Shown here one piece after another: positions 34,625 to 44,085 of a DNA stretch of 64,000 nucleotides. Below the pieces are notes generated by a model. It did not search any database and was not told where the DNA came from. It saw nothing but the letters and a program-made list of their open reading frames with translations. This DNA comes from Anaeromyxobacter oryzisoli (GTDB lineage: Bacteria > Myxococcota > Myxococcia > Myxococcales > Anaeromyxobacteraceae), in contig NZ_JALCZA010000001.1 in NCBI RefSeq assembly GCF_022690765.1, forward strand, positions 62,001-126,000. Reading direction: 5' to 3'. Position 1 is the stretch's first letter. Each line of letters starts with the position of its first letter. The translations under genes were made by a program, and so were the position numbers.

Positions 34625-34894
34625 TTAGCTGGTCACAACAACATCATCGGGCGAGCGACGAGCGCGCGCGCGGACAAGGTGACGGAACGTGCGCTGTACG
34701 ATTCCGTTCATCAGCGGTCCGGTCCACACCCCGCGGTACAGGTGCATCACCCAGTCATCGACCACGTCGAAGTGAATGGGCGTGCCGTAGGTGGCGCGAA
34801 TCATCATCGGGAGCCGCATGCAGGAGAAGCCGCACCCCCGGACGAACAGGGCCTCGTGTTTGAAGTCCTCGATCCACGTCCGCAGCCGAGGAGA
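34625..34894 (-). pseudogene. Fragment of a glycosyltransferase gene
   Basis: About 85 codons resemble the inner part of a GT-B glycosyltransferase: LRTWIEDFKHEALFVRG, MRLPMMIRATYGTPIHFDVVDDWVMHLYRG, then FRHLVRARAR. The H-F-D-V-V-D-D-W run is typical of the linker-side region of family 4/1 enzymes. Sequence upstream of 34894 turns into repetitive Arg/Pro-rich translation, and a stop cuts it at 34625, so both the N-terminal domain and the sugar-nucleotide domain are missing. It is a remnant left between capE and the acetyltransferase. Confidence 0.6.
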
Positions 34895-34952
34895 CAGCCC
34901 AACGCGGCCGGGGGGCGCACCCGCGCTAGCCCGTGCCCTAGCTGCGCCCCAC

Positions 34953-35663
34953 CTAGGAACCGCCCGTCTTCGCGACGGGTACCTCGGCCTCGCAGGCCGC
35001 GAGAAACCGCTCGACGTCCGTGAAGAGCGGCGCATGGCCCTCAATCCACTCCGGACCCCGGTCCCACCACCGGGATTCCAGGAGACGTCGAACGATCTCG
35101 CGGTCGAAACGCTGCCCGATCTTCCTCGCGGGGACCCCGGCGTAGATTGCGTAGGGCTCGACGTCCGACGTCACGAGTGCGCCTGCGCCGAGCACGGCGC
35201 CGTGGCCCACCGTGACGCCTTCGAGGAGCTTCACCCCGAAGCTGATGAGCACGTCGCTTCCGACGACGACTCCGAACCGCTCCGCCGCGTCGGCAAACCG
35301 GCGCTCCTCGAAGAGCTGGGCCCGCGCGTAGGTGAAACCAGACTGCCGGAGGAGCGAATAGAAGGCCGGGTGCGTCGAGACGAACCGCGAAGTCGGGTGC
35401 CTGCCAGGGATCGTCACCACCTCGGACGAGATCGAGCAGAAGCGACCGATCGAACCGTCGATCTGGCAGTTCCGACCCAGGTACGTCGCGTACCCGAGAC
35501 GCCCGTTGAACGCCGTCCCCTCAAGGATCGTGTTCCGGCCTTCCAGCTCGCTTCGGAAGCCGATCTGGCAGTTCCGTCCGATCCGGATCCCGCGCCCGCG
35601 GCCGAGGACGGAGAACTTGGCCCACTTCACGAGGCGCTTCCCGATCTGCGGAAGCCCCATCAC
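34953..35663 (-). CDS. CatB-type left-handed beta-helix acetyltransferase
   Basis: 236 residues with hexapeptide repeats (IRIGRNCQIGFRSELEGRN, GSIGRFCSISSEVVTIPGRHP, VVVGSDVLISFGVKLLEGVTVGHGAVLGAGALVTSDVEPYAIYAGVPARKIGQRF), the xenobiotic or sugar O-acetyltransferase fold. In this setting it probably acetylates a sugar of the repeat unit. Overlaps the upstream glycosyltransferase stop by 4 bases, so the two are coupled. The substrate cannot be told from sequence. Confidence 0.9.
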   Translation of the reverse strand: MMGLPQIGKRLVKWAKFSVLGRGRGIRIGRNCQIGFRSELEGRNTILEGTAFNGRLGYATYLGRNCQIDGSIGRFCSISSEVVTIPGRHPTSRFVSTHPAFYSLLRQSGFTYARAQLFEERRFADAAERFGVVVGSDVLISFGVKLLEGVTVGHGAVLGAGALVTSDVEPYAIYAGVPARKIGQRFDREIVRRLLESRWWDRGPEWIEGHAPLFTDVERFLAACEAEVPVAKTGGS

Positions 35664-36826
35664 TTCCTCCTCGTCAGCTTCGCCCAGGCCCGCTTCGCCG
35701 CGAGGCGCACGGAGTACCTCAGGAGGAGGCGATAGGAGAGGTTTCGAACGTCGTACTTCACCCGTGCGTCCCGAAGGTCGCCGGCCCCTGCGATCGGGAA
35801 CGCAGCCCGGCGCGCGGTATCGTAGAGCCGGATCTCCGCACCCGGGACCTCGTGAAGGACGTTGGCCTCGTGCGGCCGCATCGCGAGGCCGAACGACCGC
35901 ACGATCTCGTGCTCAGCCGCCTCCTGCGTCAACCAGTACCTCCGCCCCTCGAGGTTCCCCTTGAGGCCATAGAGGTCGATGCAGAGCTCCTCCGGCTTCA
36001 ACTTCAGGGCGTCAGCCATCCCGACCGGCTCGAAAAACGCGTCATAGACCGCGCTCGACTCCTCCAGGGACGGGAAGCGATAGGCCTTCTCGTACGGCTC
36101 CTGGAGCGGCACCTGGTACCCGTTCTCCCCGCCGCCGCTGTGCTGCCCCGCGTCGCTGAAGTTGGTCGCGAGGGCCACCCGCGGATACGCGAAGTACCGG
36201 CCTGTCTCGGCGCAGAAGCGGATGTGGTGCTTCAGCCAGGAGCGATCCGACCACCGAGCGACGTAGCGCGGCACGCGGGGGCCGGGATCCGGGTCGTCGC
36301 CCCGGCGGCCATACCATTCGCGGAACTCGGCCCACCGCTCCCGAGACCAGATCTGCCCCCACGAGCACGCGTACTGCATGAAGTAGGCGTCGAATGGATC
36401 GTCCAGCGGGAGAAACGGCCGGTGGCACCCGACGTGCCACAGGTGGCTGTAGAGCGCGATTCCCGCGACGCGAGCGTCGTTCCGGTAGAAAGCGATCGCC
36501 TGCCGCGCGAACCGGTGAAGGTTCCGGGAGACGTAGAGATCGTCCTCGAGGACGATCAGGTGCTCGTGATCGCGGGTCAGGTCGCCGCACGCGAGGACGT
36601 GCTGCTTCAGTCCGAGCCGCTCGGGGAAGGTCCGGACGATCTTCTCCCCGTGCTCCCAGCTGAAGGCGTCCGCCACGCGCTGCACGGCGTCGGACCCCGA
36701 GCGATCGATGCTGATGATGAGCGGAACGCGGGCGCCGTCGAATGCGACCCGGGCGAGGGATCCGAGGAGGCGTGACAATGCGTTAGGACGATCGTAACCG
36801 ATGACGACCAGCGCGAGATCACTCAC
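35660..36826 (-). CDS. Glycosyltransferase, GNT-I (GT13)-like
   Basis: 388 residues from the GTG at 36826, which follows GGGGGTGGGC and overlaps the wzy stop by 8 bases. GT-A fold features: LALVVIGYDRPNALSRLLGSL at the N-terminus, IISIDRSGSD, and the metal-binding LIVLEDDLYVSRNLHRFA (EDD). The arrangement resembles bacterial homologues of eukaryotic GlcNAc-transferase I. The C-terminal part (about 240-388) is unfamiliar. It is coupled to the acetyltransferase downstream and Wzy upstream. Donor and acceptor unknown. The gene is less GC-rich than the housekeeping genes around the locus. Confidence 0.8.
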   Translation of the reverse strand: MSDLALVVIGYDRPNALSRLLGSLARVAFDGARVPLIISIDRSGSDAVQRVADAFSWEHGEKIVRTFPERLGLKQHVLACGDLTRDHEHLIVLEDDLYVSRNLHRFARQAIAFYRNDARVAGIALYSHLWHVGCHRPFLPLDDPFDAYFMQYACSWGQIWSRERWAEFREWYGRRGDDPDPGPRVPRYVARWSDRSWLKHHIRFCAETGRYFAYPRVALATNFSDAGQHSGGGENGYQVPLQEPYEKAYRFPSLEESSAVYDAFFEPVGMADALKLKPEELCIDLYGLKGNLEGRRYWLTQEAAEHEIVRSFGLAMRPHEANVLHEVPGAEIRLYDTARRAAFPIAGAGDLRDARVKYDVRNLSYRLLLRYSVRLAAKRAWAKLTRRK

Positions 36827-38270
36827 GAAGCCCACCCCCTTCGTACCCGAAGCCGCGCGCCACGGAGCTTTCGGGGGCACGGGGCTGGCTCGCGAAGTAG
36901 CAGTACCAGATCACCGACCAGACCACGTTGAAATACCATCGGTTGGCCGTCAGGTGGTCCGACATCGAGTTGACGAGGAGGACCGAGACGGCGCCCAGTC
37001 CGGCCAGGCCGAGGGCGAAGCGAGATCGGTCCCAGGCCTTCCGTGGTCCCCACGCGAACCGCCACCAGAGGCGGCATACCACGAACAGGTAGACGGCCCC
37101 TGCCAGCAGCCCGTATCCGATCGAGTAGGCGAGGAAGTCGTTGTGCGGATAGGTGCCGATCGGCTCGACGTAGAGGGACCAGCCCACGCCGGTGGGATTG
37201 GCTAGGGCGTAGCTCGCCGCGAGGGACCACCGTTCGGTGCGATCCGACGCGCCGATTCCCGCGCTCTCGCCGAAGCGCTCTTCGTAGCGCGAACCGAGGT
37301 ACTCCGTCAGCGTGTTCGGGACCAGCCGCCACCCCGCCGCCACGACCGCGCCGATGAGCAGGCCCGTGGTCACGTACTCACCTATTCCGACCTTCCGCCT
37401 CGCGACGACCACGATGGCCAGGAGCCCGAGAAACGCCGCGATGGCACTGCCGACGCTGCCGGTCACGAGGATCATGGCGCCCGCGGCCGACGCAATGCCC
37501 ATCGCCCCCCAGCGCACCCAACCCCGACCGGCCAAGACGATCACGGCGATCGCCGCGCACAGGATCACCGCCAGGATGATCCCGACCTGCGTCCGCGTCA
37601 GCGTGACCTCCACGTTCCAGAGCCGGTAGACCCACGAGATTCGGTACTCGACCTCCAGCGCGACCGGATCTGCGACGGGGTTTCCGACAACGCGCGCGAG
37701 CACGACAAGAACGATCGACGGCAGCAAGAGCCACAGGAGGAGACCCCGGATCCGGTACGCTCCGTCCTCCTCGGAGGCGATCCTCGAATAGAGAACCGGG
37801 AGCAGGAGCAGCGGTCCGAGGACGTAGTTGGCGATGGCCGCGACCTGCGTGAAGACCGCGTCGAGCCCGGGCGCCAGCTCCCAGGAGAAGACGCTGAAGA
37901 CGACCGCGAGCAGCGCGAGGACGATCGCCGCCAGGTTCCACCGCGGCAGCCTCAGCAACTGCGGCATGTCGAGCAGGAACACGGCCGCGGCGACGAGGAG
38001 GTTGCAGGCGATGGAGGCCGAGAGGTTCACCGGGTTGGCGGCCAATGCCGACGCGAGCGCGATCCACGCCAGCCGCCGGTTGCGCCAGCGCACGACGGCG
38101 AACCCGACGACGATGGCCGTCAGCGCGTCGACAACGTACGGATTCGCCACGAAGAGCGACGCGGCGTCGAAGGCGAGCCCGACGGCCAGCGCGGCCTGCG
38201 CCGCGGTTCGCTCGGCCCTGTGCGCCGCGATTGCCCGCGCCTCGGGCGGCGCGCCGATCGCCGTCGTCAT
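36819..38270 (-). CDS. O-antigen polymerase/ligase-like membrane protein (Wzy candidate)
   Basis: 483 residues with 11-12 predicted membrane helices and a periplasmic loop (about 320-385, containing YLGSRYEERFGES and PTGVGWSLYVEPIGTYPHNDFLAYSIGYG), the typical Wzy_C/O-antigen ligase loop with an H-N pair. It should polymerise repeat units at the periplasmic face. The ATG at 38270 overlaps the wzx stop by 4 bases. Wzy proteins are very diverse, so ligase versus polymerase cannot be decided; its place beside Wzx favours polymerase. Confidence 0.82.
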   Translation of the reverse strand: MTTAIGAPPEARAIAAHRAERTAAQAALAVGLAFDAASLFVANPYVVDALTAIVVGFAVVRWRNRRLAWIALASALAANPVNLSASIACNLLVAAAVFLLDMPQLLRLPRWNLAAIVLALLAVVFSVFSWELAPGLDAVFTQVAAIANYVLGPLLLLPVLYSRIASEEDGAYRIRGLLLWLLLPSIVLVVLARVVGNPVADPVALEVEYRISWVYRLWNVEVTLTRTQVGIILAVILCAAIAVIVLAGRGWVRWGAMGIASAAGAMILVTGSVGSAIAAFLGLLAIVVVARRKVGIGEYVTTGLLIGAVVAAGWRLVPNTLTEYLGSRYEERFGESAGIGASDRTERWSLAASYALANPTGVGWSLYVEPIGTYPHNDFLAYSIGYGLLAGAVYLFVVCRLWWRFAWGPRKAWDRSRFALGLAGLGAVSVLLVNSMSDHLTANRWYFNVVWSVIWYCYFASQPRAPESSVARGFGYEGGGLRE

Positions 38271-39586
38271 CGCCCCTCCTCGAGCACCAGCCGGCGCAGG
38301 TCGAAATACCCCACCGCGGCGCGCACCGCCTTCCCGGCGAGCGATCCGGCCGCGACGGCCACGACGCCACCCGTGACGTGGACGAGCGCGAGCGTCACGA
38401 GGGGAAAGACGGCCATGCCCGCGAGGACGCCCCGTCCGACGCTCCAACTCCTGCCCGAAGCGATGAGGGCGTTGGCGGGTACGGCCACCGCCTGGACTAC
38501 GCCGAACCAGAGCGACACCTTCATGAGGGGGAGGCCGTCCGCATACGTCGGAATAAACGTCGGCACGAACGCATCGAGAACCCATGAGACGCCGAATACG
38601 ACGACGACCATCCCCAGCGCGAGCGGCGGGACGACGCGGTATGCGATCTGGCTCGCGGAGCCGAGGTGCCCTTCCCGCCCGTACTTCTGGACGATGCGAG
38701 GAGTCAGGACCTGGCTGACGGCTTGGGGAAGGATGCAGATCCCCTCGCGCATCATCACGGCCACAGTGAAGAGCCCCAGCCCCCGGGTTCCCCCGAGGGC
38801 GAGCATCAGCGTGTTCTCCACGGCGTTCCACAGCGAGGTGTAGAGCGATCCCCATAAGCAGAACGGCAGGCCGACGCGGACGAGATCCCGGAAGTGATTC
38901 AGCCGAAGAGCGAGCCGGATCCTCAGCGGCCGCTCTCGGTGAAGAAGCCACGTCCCACAGATCGAGGGGACGGCCGAACGCAGGCAGAGTCCGCCGAAGC
39001 CGAGCACTGGCAGCGTGAACACGAACCCGAAGGAGAGCAGAGCCTGCGTGGTCTGGATACGCGCCATCCCCACGAAGTGGTCGATGGTCCTGTAGGTGGC
39101 CGACAGGTACCCACCGTAGAACACCCACCAGACCACGAGCGCTTGAGACGCCCAGCCGAGCGCCCCGAAGACGTCGCGCCGAACGAGGCACCACGCGGAC
39201 AGAACCAGGAAGTTGCCGCTGACGAACACCGAGAGCAGGACGTTCCACGCACCGGCCACGGACGCCGCGGTGTCCACCTCGTCCCGTCGCTCCTGCCCCA
39301 GGTAGAACGGGATCTGCCGGCTGAGCCCGTCGAAGGTCCCGAGATGAAGAAACGTCAGGTACATGAGCGGGATCGTGTAGAAGCGGAAGCGTCCCGCCGT
39401 CTCCGGGTCCACGAAGCGCGCGGCCAGGACTCCGCCGATCGCCCCCAGCACCGCGGCGGTGGAGTTGCCGCCCACGATGGCGACGATCGAGCGGATCGCG
39501 CCACGGTGCTGAGCCGCCCGCGCCCGGAACGAAGACGCGACCGCGGAGATCGACATGTGCTCGGTCCCTGGCGACCCGTCAGTCAC
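38267..39586 (-). CDS. Wzx-type oligosaccharide flippase
   Basis: 439 residues, 12-14 membrane helices, in the MOP/polysaccharide transporter family by overall pattern (VAIVGGNSTAAVLGAIGGVLAARFVDPETAGRFRF near the N-terminus and GTRGLGLFTVAVMMREGICILPQAVSQVLTPRIV in the middle). It should flip lipid-linked repeat units across the inner membrane. I chose the GTG at 39586, ten bases after GGGAGG; an ATG at 39556 is the alternative. First gene of the wzx-wzy-GT-acetyltransferase run, divergent from a glycosyltransferase across a 206-base gap. Confidence 0.85.
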   Translation of the reverse strand: MTDGSPGTEHMSISAVASSFRARAAQHRGAIRSIVAIVGGNSTAAVLGAIGGVLAARFVDPETAGRFRFYTIPLMYLTFLHLGTFDGLSRQIPFYLGQERRDEVDTAASVAGAWNVLLSVFVSGNFLVLSAWCLVRRDVFGALGWASQALVVWWVFYGGYLSATYRTIDHFVGMARIQTTQALLSFGFVFTLPVLGFGGLCLRSAVPSICGTWLLHRERPLRIRLALRLNHFRDLVRVGLPFCLWGSLYTSLWNAVENTLMLALGGTRGLGLFTVAVMMREGICILPQAVSQVLTPRIVQKYGREGHLGSASQIAYRVVPPLALGMVVVVFGVSWVLDAFVPTFIPTYADGLPLMKVSLWFGVVQAVAVPANALIASGRSWSVGRGVLAGMAVFPLVTLALVHVTGGVVAVAAGSLAGKAVRAAVGYFDLRRLVLEEGR

Positions 39587-39792
39587 CTGTCCCACCTCCC
39601 GCGCGGAGCGCACCGGCGGCGATGCGCGTCGCGCCCGACCGCGCACACGGGCCCGGCGGACCTGCGCTCCGGGCCGGCGTGAGATGGTAGGCTGTTCACG
39701 ATCACGGAAGGAAGCCCGAGGGTACCGTCGACGGGACTCACCTCGCTTCGGTCCCTTGCATGTAACACGCCTACCCCGGCTACGGAATACGC

Positions 39793-41049
39793 GTGCAGAC
39801 GCCCGGCAAACGCTCCCCCATCGACATCCTCTTTCTCGGCGGCGTCTTCACGAAGGCGGAGGAACCGGACGTCCTCGCGAACAGCCGCGGGAACGTGCAG
39901 TTTGCCGCGAATGCGCTCCAGTGGAACCTGATCTCCGGGCTCGAGGCGGCGAATGGGCGTCCCCTCGCGCTGGGCAACGCGGTCTTCGTCGGCTCCTGGC
40001 CGCGCCTCTATCGCGACTTCTGGATCCGCGGCCGCCGGTGGAGCCACGCGCCCGGAGCGAGCGACGTCAACGTACCGTTCCCGAACGTCTTCGGCGTCAA
40101 GCACGTGTGGCGCACAGTGGCGCTCGCGACGCACGCCGGCCGGTGGGCGAGGCGACGGACGGCGGCGGGAGCGCGACACGTCGTCGTCTACTCGATGCAC
40201 ACGCCGTTCATCGTCGCGGCGGCGCTCGCGAAGCGGATCGACCCGTCGGTGAGAGTCTGCCTGGTGGTGCCGGACCTTCCCCAACACATGAACCTCTCCG
40301 CCGACAACCAGCGGCACGTCACGTTCCTGAAGAAGATCGACACTCGCTTCATGGGGCTCTTCATGAGCTCGGTGGACAGCTTCGTCCTGCTCACGCGCCA
40401 TATGGTGGCGCCGCTCGCGGTGGGGTCTCGCCCCTGGATCGTGGTCGAGGGCGTCGTGAACCCAGCGGAGGCGCAGCCGTTGGACGCCCGGCCCGACGCC
40501 GCTGGGGACGGGAAGGTCGTCCTGTATACCGGGACCCTGCAACGTGCCTATGGCATCCTCCATCTGCTCCAGGCGTTCGAATCGATCGACGACCCCGAGC
40601 TGCGCCTCTGGATCTGCGGCGCGGGGGAGGCCGAAGCCGAGGTGCGCGAGGCCGCCCGCCGAGACCGGCGGATCCGCGCGTTCGGGCTGGTTTCGCGGGA
40701 CGAGGCGCTCCGGCTGCAGCGACGGGCGACCGTCCTCGTGAACCCGCGGGGCGACGAAGGGGAGTTCACGCGCTACTCCTTTCCCTCGAAGATCATGGAG
40801 TACCTCCTCTCGAGCACCCCGACGATCGTCCGTCGCCTTCCCGGCATGCCGGAGGAGTACTTCGAACACCTCTTCGTGGTCGACGGAGCCTCGCCGTCCG
40901 ACCTCGCGCGGAAGATCGTGGAGGTGTGTGCCATGTCTTCCGGCGATCGGCGCCGCTTCGGCGAAGCCGCGAGGCGCTTCGTGATCGAGCAGAAGAATGC
41001 CCACGCGCAGGGCTCCCGCATCTTGGACCTCATGACCGCCGGACGCTGA
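39793..41049 (+). CDS. Glycosyltransferase, GT4/GT1 type
   Basis: 418 residues from a GTG start. N-terminal DILFLGGVFTKAEEPDVLANSRGNVQFAANALQWNLI, then VVLYTGTLQRAYGILHLLQAF opening the second Rossmann domain, LWICGAGEAEAEVREAARRD, and a nucleotide-binding end (VNPRGDEGEFTRYSFPSKIMEYLLSSTPTIVRRLPGMPEEY) with the conserved glutamates. It transfers a sugar from a nucleotide donor; acceptor unknown. The gene is followed within 60 bases by the decayed kinase tail. Confidence 0.88.
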   Translation: MQTPGKRSPIDILFLGGVFTKAEEPDVLANSRGNVQFAANALQWNLISGLEAANGRPLALGNAVFVGSWPRLYRDFWIRGRRWSHAPGASDVNVPFPNVFGVKHVWRTVALATHAGRWARRRTAAGARHVVVYSMHTPFIVAAALAKRIDPSVRVCLVVPDLPQHMNLSADNQRHVTFLKKIDTRFMGLFMSSVDSFVLLTRHMVAPLAVGSRPWIVVEGVVNPAEAQPLDARPDAAGDGKVVLYTGTLQRAYGILHLLQAFESIDDPELRLWICGAGEAEAEVREAARRDRRIRAFGLVSRDEALRLQRRATVLVNPRGDEGEFTRYSFPSKIMEYLLSSTPTIVRRLPGMPEEYFEHLFVVDGASPSDLARKIVEVCAMSSGDRRRFGEAARRFVIEQKNAHAQGSRILDLMTAGR

Positions 41050-41101
41050 CCAACCGTCCACCGGCGCCCCCGCTCCCGCGCCGTCGTGCGCGGGCGCCCG
41101 C

Positions 41102-41345
41102 CTACTCACTGGCGACCGGGTCGGCGTTGTCGGACGCCGAGCCGTAGTACCCGTAGTACTGGCCGTAGCATTTGGTCGCTCGGGTCGAGGTCGTTGAGCA
41201 CGGCGCCGAAGATGCGCCCTTTACGTCGGAGATCGATCGGGTGGCGCGGACGGCCGCGTCGCGCGACGTCTGGCCCGCCTTCAGCACCATCAGCGTCCCC
41301 ACTTGTGTGGAGATCACGACTGCGTGGCCACCTGAGTTGCGCGAG
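41102..41345 (-). pseudogene. Decayed C-terminal fragment of a tyrosine-kinase co-polymerase
   Basis: The minus strand gives VGTLMVLKAGQTSRDAAVRATRS, then in the next frame RIFGAVLNDLDPSD, then back in the first frame GQYYGYYGSASDNADP before a TAG at 41102. This parallels the end of the intact kinase at 44153-46345 (VDGTLVVVKAGQTSRD, RVLGTVLNELDLSD, AQYYSYSSGYYGEAKPG). Two frameshifts and no kinase domain upstream make it a remnant of a second, diverged copy, still showing the tyrosine cluster. Confidence 0.8.
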
Positions 41346-41432
41346 CTCGCCCGCCAGGTGGGGCGAGGTCGGCGTGCCGCATCGCCTCGAGTCCCCGGAG
41401 CGAGACGCCTCCTCCGGATAGGATAGGAGACG

Positions 41433-41534
41433 ATGCGAGTCCTCAAGGCACACGTCAGGGACGGGAAGCTCGTGGTCGACGAGCCGACAGACCTCCCCGA
41501 AGGCGTCGCCGACGGCCTACTCGACGTGAGTTGA
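41433..41534 (+). pseudogene. Truncated antitoxin-like small frame
   Basis: 33 codons after a GGAGACG site: a start MRVLKAHVRDGKLVVDEPTD followed by LPEGVADGLLDVS and a stop. The opening resembles small antitoxin-like proteins of myxobacteria that normally run to 60-80 residues beside a PIN or RelE-type toxin. No toxin follows, so it is probably a leftover. Assignment is from memory and tentative. Confidence 0.4.
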
Positions 41535-41574
41535 GGTCGCTTCGGCGGAATGGCGCTCATCGTCGCGGCGATGC

Positions 41575-44085
41575 TCAAGGTGACTCCGGTCGATCGGCCG
41601 CGAGTCGCCGGACCTCCTCCACGACCTCGATCCGAGCAGCATCTGCGACTGATCGATCCTTCGGCGAGGTCCACGTGTAGGCGTCGACCCGGGAGGCTTC
41701 CAGGACGCGGTGAACCACGGACGCCAGCACCGCCCGCGCCCGGGCGAGGGCCGGATCGTCGGCTCCTCTCCTCGCTGCCGCTGCCGCGATCGCGTCGCGC
41801 AGCATCGCCAGGTACTCGTAGTCCTCCACGCCCTCGCGGATCGCCGCGAGGTGCTTGCTCGGCGTCACGGACCTCCCATCGAGGAAGAGGGGGGAGTAGA
41901 CGGCACCGGGAGCGATGTACTCGCGCCACGCGCTGCCCTGGCCTGCGTCCGTGAAGCTCCAGAAACCGACGGCAGTCGCACCGAGGTCGAAGGCCCACCA
42001 GGCCTGCAGCCGGAAGTACACGTACGGATCCAACCCCGACGCAGGCCCATCCGTCCCATAGACCTCGAGGGTCTTCCCGGCGGCCAGCACGACGCTCGCG
42101 AGCGCCCGGTACGGCGCGCCGGTTCGATCGGCGAGCCCGCGGTTTACGCATACGACGTCCGCGGTGCCTACGAGCTCCGCGGGGGTCCGGGCGGCGTCGG
42201 CGTAGACGGGATCGACCCAGCTCCGAAGACCGCTGCTGGACGCCCCGAGCGCGCGCGCCCAGGCGATCTGCCGCTCGGCCAGCTCCCGCCCGTTCGGCTC
42301 GTCCACGAACAGCAAATCCACCCGACCGGGGTCGATGCCCTTCCCGGCGACATGCGCCGCCCAGAACTGGGCCCACTCCTTTACGGCTTCGCTGAACGCT
42401 GGCGTCCCTAGACCGAGGCCGGCCAGCCGGTCACAGGCCGAGATGAACACGCGGTAGCGAGCCGCGCTCGGCCAGAGCGTCAGCCATTCGTCGAAGGTGG
42501 ACGTGTCCGGTGCCTCGATCATCCGGCCGTGGGCGTCGTACCGTCCGAACGCCATCGCGCTCGCGGTCGCCCAGGGCAGGTCCACGCCGTACGCGTCTAG
42601 CGTCGTCGCGATCTGGCGGAGATAGTCGGGGCTGCCCGGCGTCCCGCCGTTCTGGTTCAGGTAGTCCCAGCCACCGACGTGGAGCCGACGCCGGGCCGGC
42701 ATGCGACCGGGAAGGATCTCGACCTGGAGCGGAACGCTCACGACGGCGCCTGCTCGCGTGGACAGGCGCACCATTCCACGGTGAGGACCGGTGGCGAGGT
42801 CGGCCGGAGCGAGGTTCAGCCACAGCTGGCTGGTCGTGCCCGCTGGGATGCTGATCGCGTAGCCCTGACCTGGGTCGATGGGCTGCAAGGCTGCGGCGAC
42901 GGGCTTGCCCTCCGCGTCCCCCGTCCACGCGACCTTGCGCAGCTCGATCCAGGCCGGCGGTGAGACTTCGTCCACGCTCACGTCGATGCGAGCCTGGAGC
43001 GGCTCGCCCGACGAGTTGCGCACGTCGACGGCGGCCGAGCGCACCTCGCCGTCCATCATCGCCACGGTGATCGCCGAACTGGCCGCGGGCCCGACGGACG
43101 GCTCCGTGGTCATGGCGAGCGGATCCCACGGGTTGGCAGCCCACGCGCGAAGGGCAGGCGCACCAGCGAGCTGCTCCACGGAGCCGATGACCGCGAGGAC
43201 TCCCGCGTGCAGGTCGTTGACCGGGTAGGTGGCGCTGGCGGTCCACCACTCGTTTGGGCCCGCAGCGGCGATCTTTCGCGCCAGCTCGTCTAGCCGAGCT
43301 GCGGCCGAGACACGGGCTGCGGCCTGGATGTTCGCGGTGGCCAGACGAGCCCGGGCGTCGGTCAACAGATCGCCGACCATGGAGCGGAGCCGGCGCGCTG
43401 AATGTCGCTTCCAGTAGAGGGTCCCGTCGTCAGGCTCGCTCATCGCCGGCGCCTGTGCTGCTCCTGCGCTGCCTCCGAACACCTCGACTTCGTCCACGAA
43501 CACGTAAGGACCCATGGCGTCCACCATGATCCTCACGAAGCGGCACTGTGCGTTCAGGGCATGCGTTTCGAACCGGTATCGCGTAAAGCCATTCGCCGGC
43601 GGAACGCCTCCCCTGGCTCGATCGAGGACGACGAGATCCCCCAGATAGCCGAAGTTCTTGCCGTCGGCGCTGCAGAACAGGTACAGCCCGCCGGGCCACT
43701 GCACGTCGGCTTTCCCCGCCGCGGTACTGAACGCGGCGCCGCCGATGGCGGTCGGCTTTCCGAGATCGATGGTGATCGACGCAGGCCGCGCGGAGATCCA
43801 GCCCACCGCGCCCTTCTCCGTCCAGAACCCGCCGCCCACGTACTTCCCATCGGTCAGATCGGTGGAGTCGCCGGCGTCGGTCGTAAGCGGGTAAGTCGGC
43901 GCGGGGCTCAACGTGTAAGGCCGGCCGAGCGCCACGTTTCGGAGCCCACAATCGTCTGCTGCGCGGGGCGCCAAGCGCATCGGCGCTGCTGCTCCCTCGA
44001 TGACGCCGAGCACGACCAATATGATCGAGGCGGAGGAGGGCGACATGGCGTGCGCAATTCGTGACATGCCCAGCAATTTCGCCAT
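41575..44085 (-). CDS. Secreted DUF4091 protein with discoidin-like N-terminal domain
   Basis: 836 residues. A signal peptide (MSRIAHAMSPSSASIILVVLGVIEGAAA) follows the ATG at 44085; an inner ATG at 44067 is possible. Residues about 50-210 look like a discoidin/F5-8 type C carbohydrate-binding domain (NVALGRPYTLSPAPT, ITIDLGKPTAIGGAAFSTA, CRFVRIMVDAMGPYVFVDEVEVFG). The C-terminal 400 residues are DUF4091-like (a putative glycoside-hydrolase barrel: GWDYLNQN, VDLLFVDEPNGRELAERQIAW, WWAFDLGATAVGFWSFTDAG, GVEDYEYLAMLRDA). It sits 67 bases after the kinase gene, so it may trim or modify the secreted polysaccharide. No activity is established for this family that I can cite. Confidence 0.82.
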   Translation of the reverse strand: MAKLLGMSRIAHAMSPSSASIILVVLGVIEGAAAPMRLAPRAADDCGLRNVALGRPYTLSPAPTYPLTTDAGDSTDLTDGKYVGGGFWTEKGAVGWISARPASITIDLGKPTAIGGAAFSTAAGKADVQWPGGLYLFCSADGKNFGYLGDLVVLDRARGGVPPANGFTRYRFETHALNAQCRFVRIMVDAMGPYVFVDEVEVFGGSAGAAQAPAMSEPDDGTLYWKRHSARRLRSMVGDLLTDARARLATANIQAAARVSAAARLDELARKIAAAGPNEWWTASATYPVNDLHAGVLAVIGSVEQLAGAPALRAWAANPWDPLAMTTEPSVGPAASSAITVAMMDGEVRSAAVDVRNSSGEPLQARIDVSVDEVSPPAWIELRKVAWTGDAEGKPVAAALQPIDPGQGYAISIPAGTTSQLWLNLAPADLATGPHRGMVRLSTRAGAVVSVPLQVEILPGRMPARRRLHVGGWDYLNQNGGTPGSPDYLRQIATTLDAYGVDLPWATASAMAFGRYDAHGRMIEAPDTSTFDEWLTLWPSAARYRVFISACDRLAGLGLGTPAFSEAVKEWAQFWAAHVAGKGIDPGRVDLLFVDEPNGRELAERQIAWARALGASSSGLRSWVDPVYADAARTPAELVGTADVVCVNRGLADRTGAPYRALASVVLAAGKTLEVYGTDGPASGLDPYVYFRLQAWWAFDLGATAVGFWSFTDAGQGSAWREYIAPGAVYSPLFLDGRSVTPSKHLAAIREGVEDYEYLAMLRDAIAAAAARRGADDPALARARAVLASVVHRVLEASRVDAYTWTSPKDRSVADAARIEVVEEVRRLAADRPESP

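Noticed and set aside
34453-34863. Small plus-strand gene upstream of the acetyltransferase
   Set aside because: Composition is low complexity with no recognisable motif or ribosome-binding site, and the opposite strand holds the glycosyltransferase fragment.
41102-42376. A 424-codon protein on the minus strand
   Set aside because: It overlaps the DUF4091 gene in another frame; only its last 80 codons (kinase-tail remnant) carry recognisable sequence.
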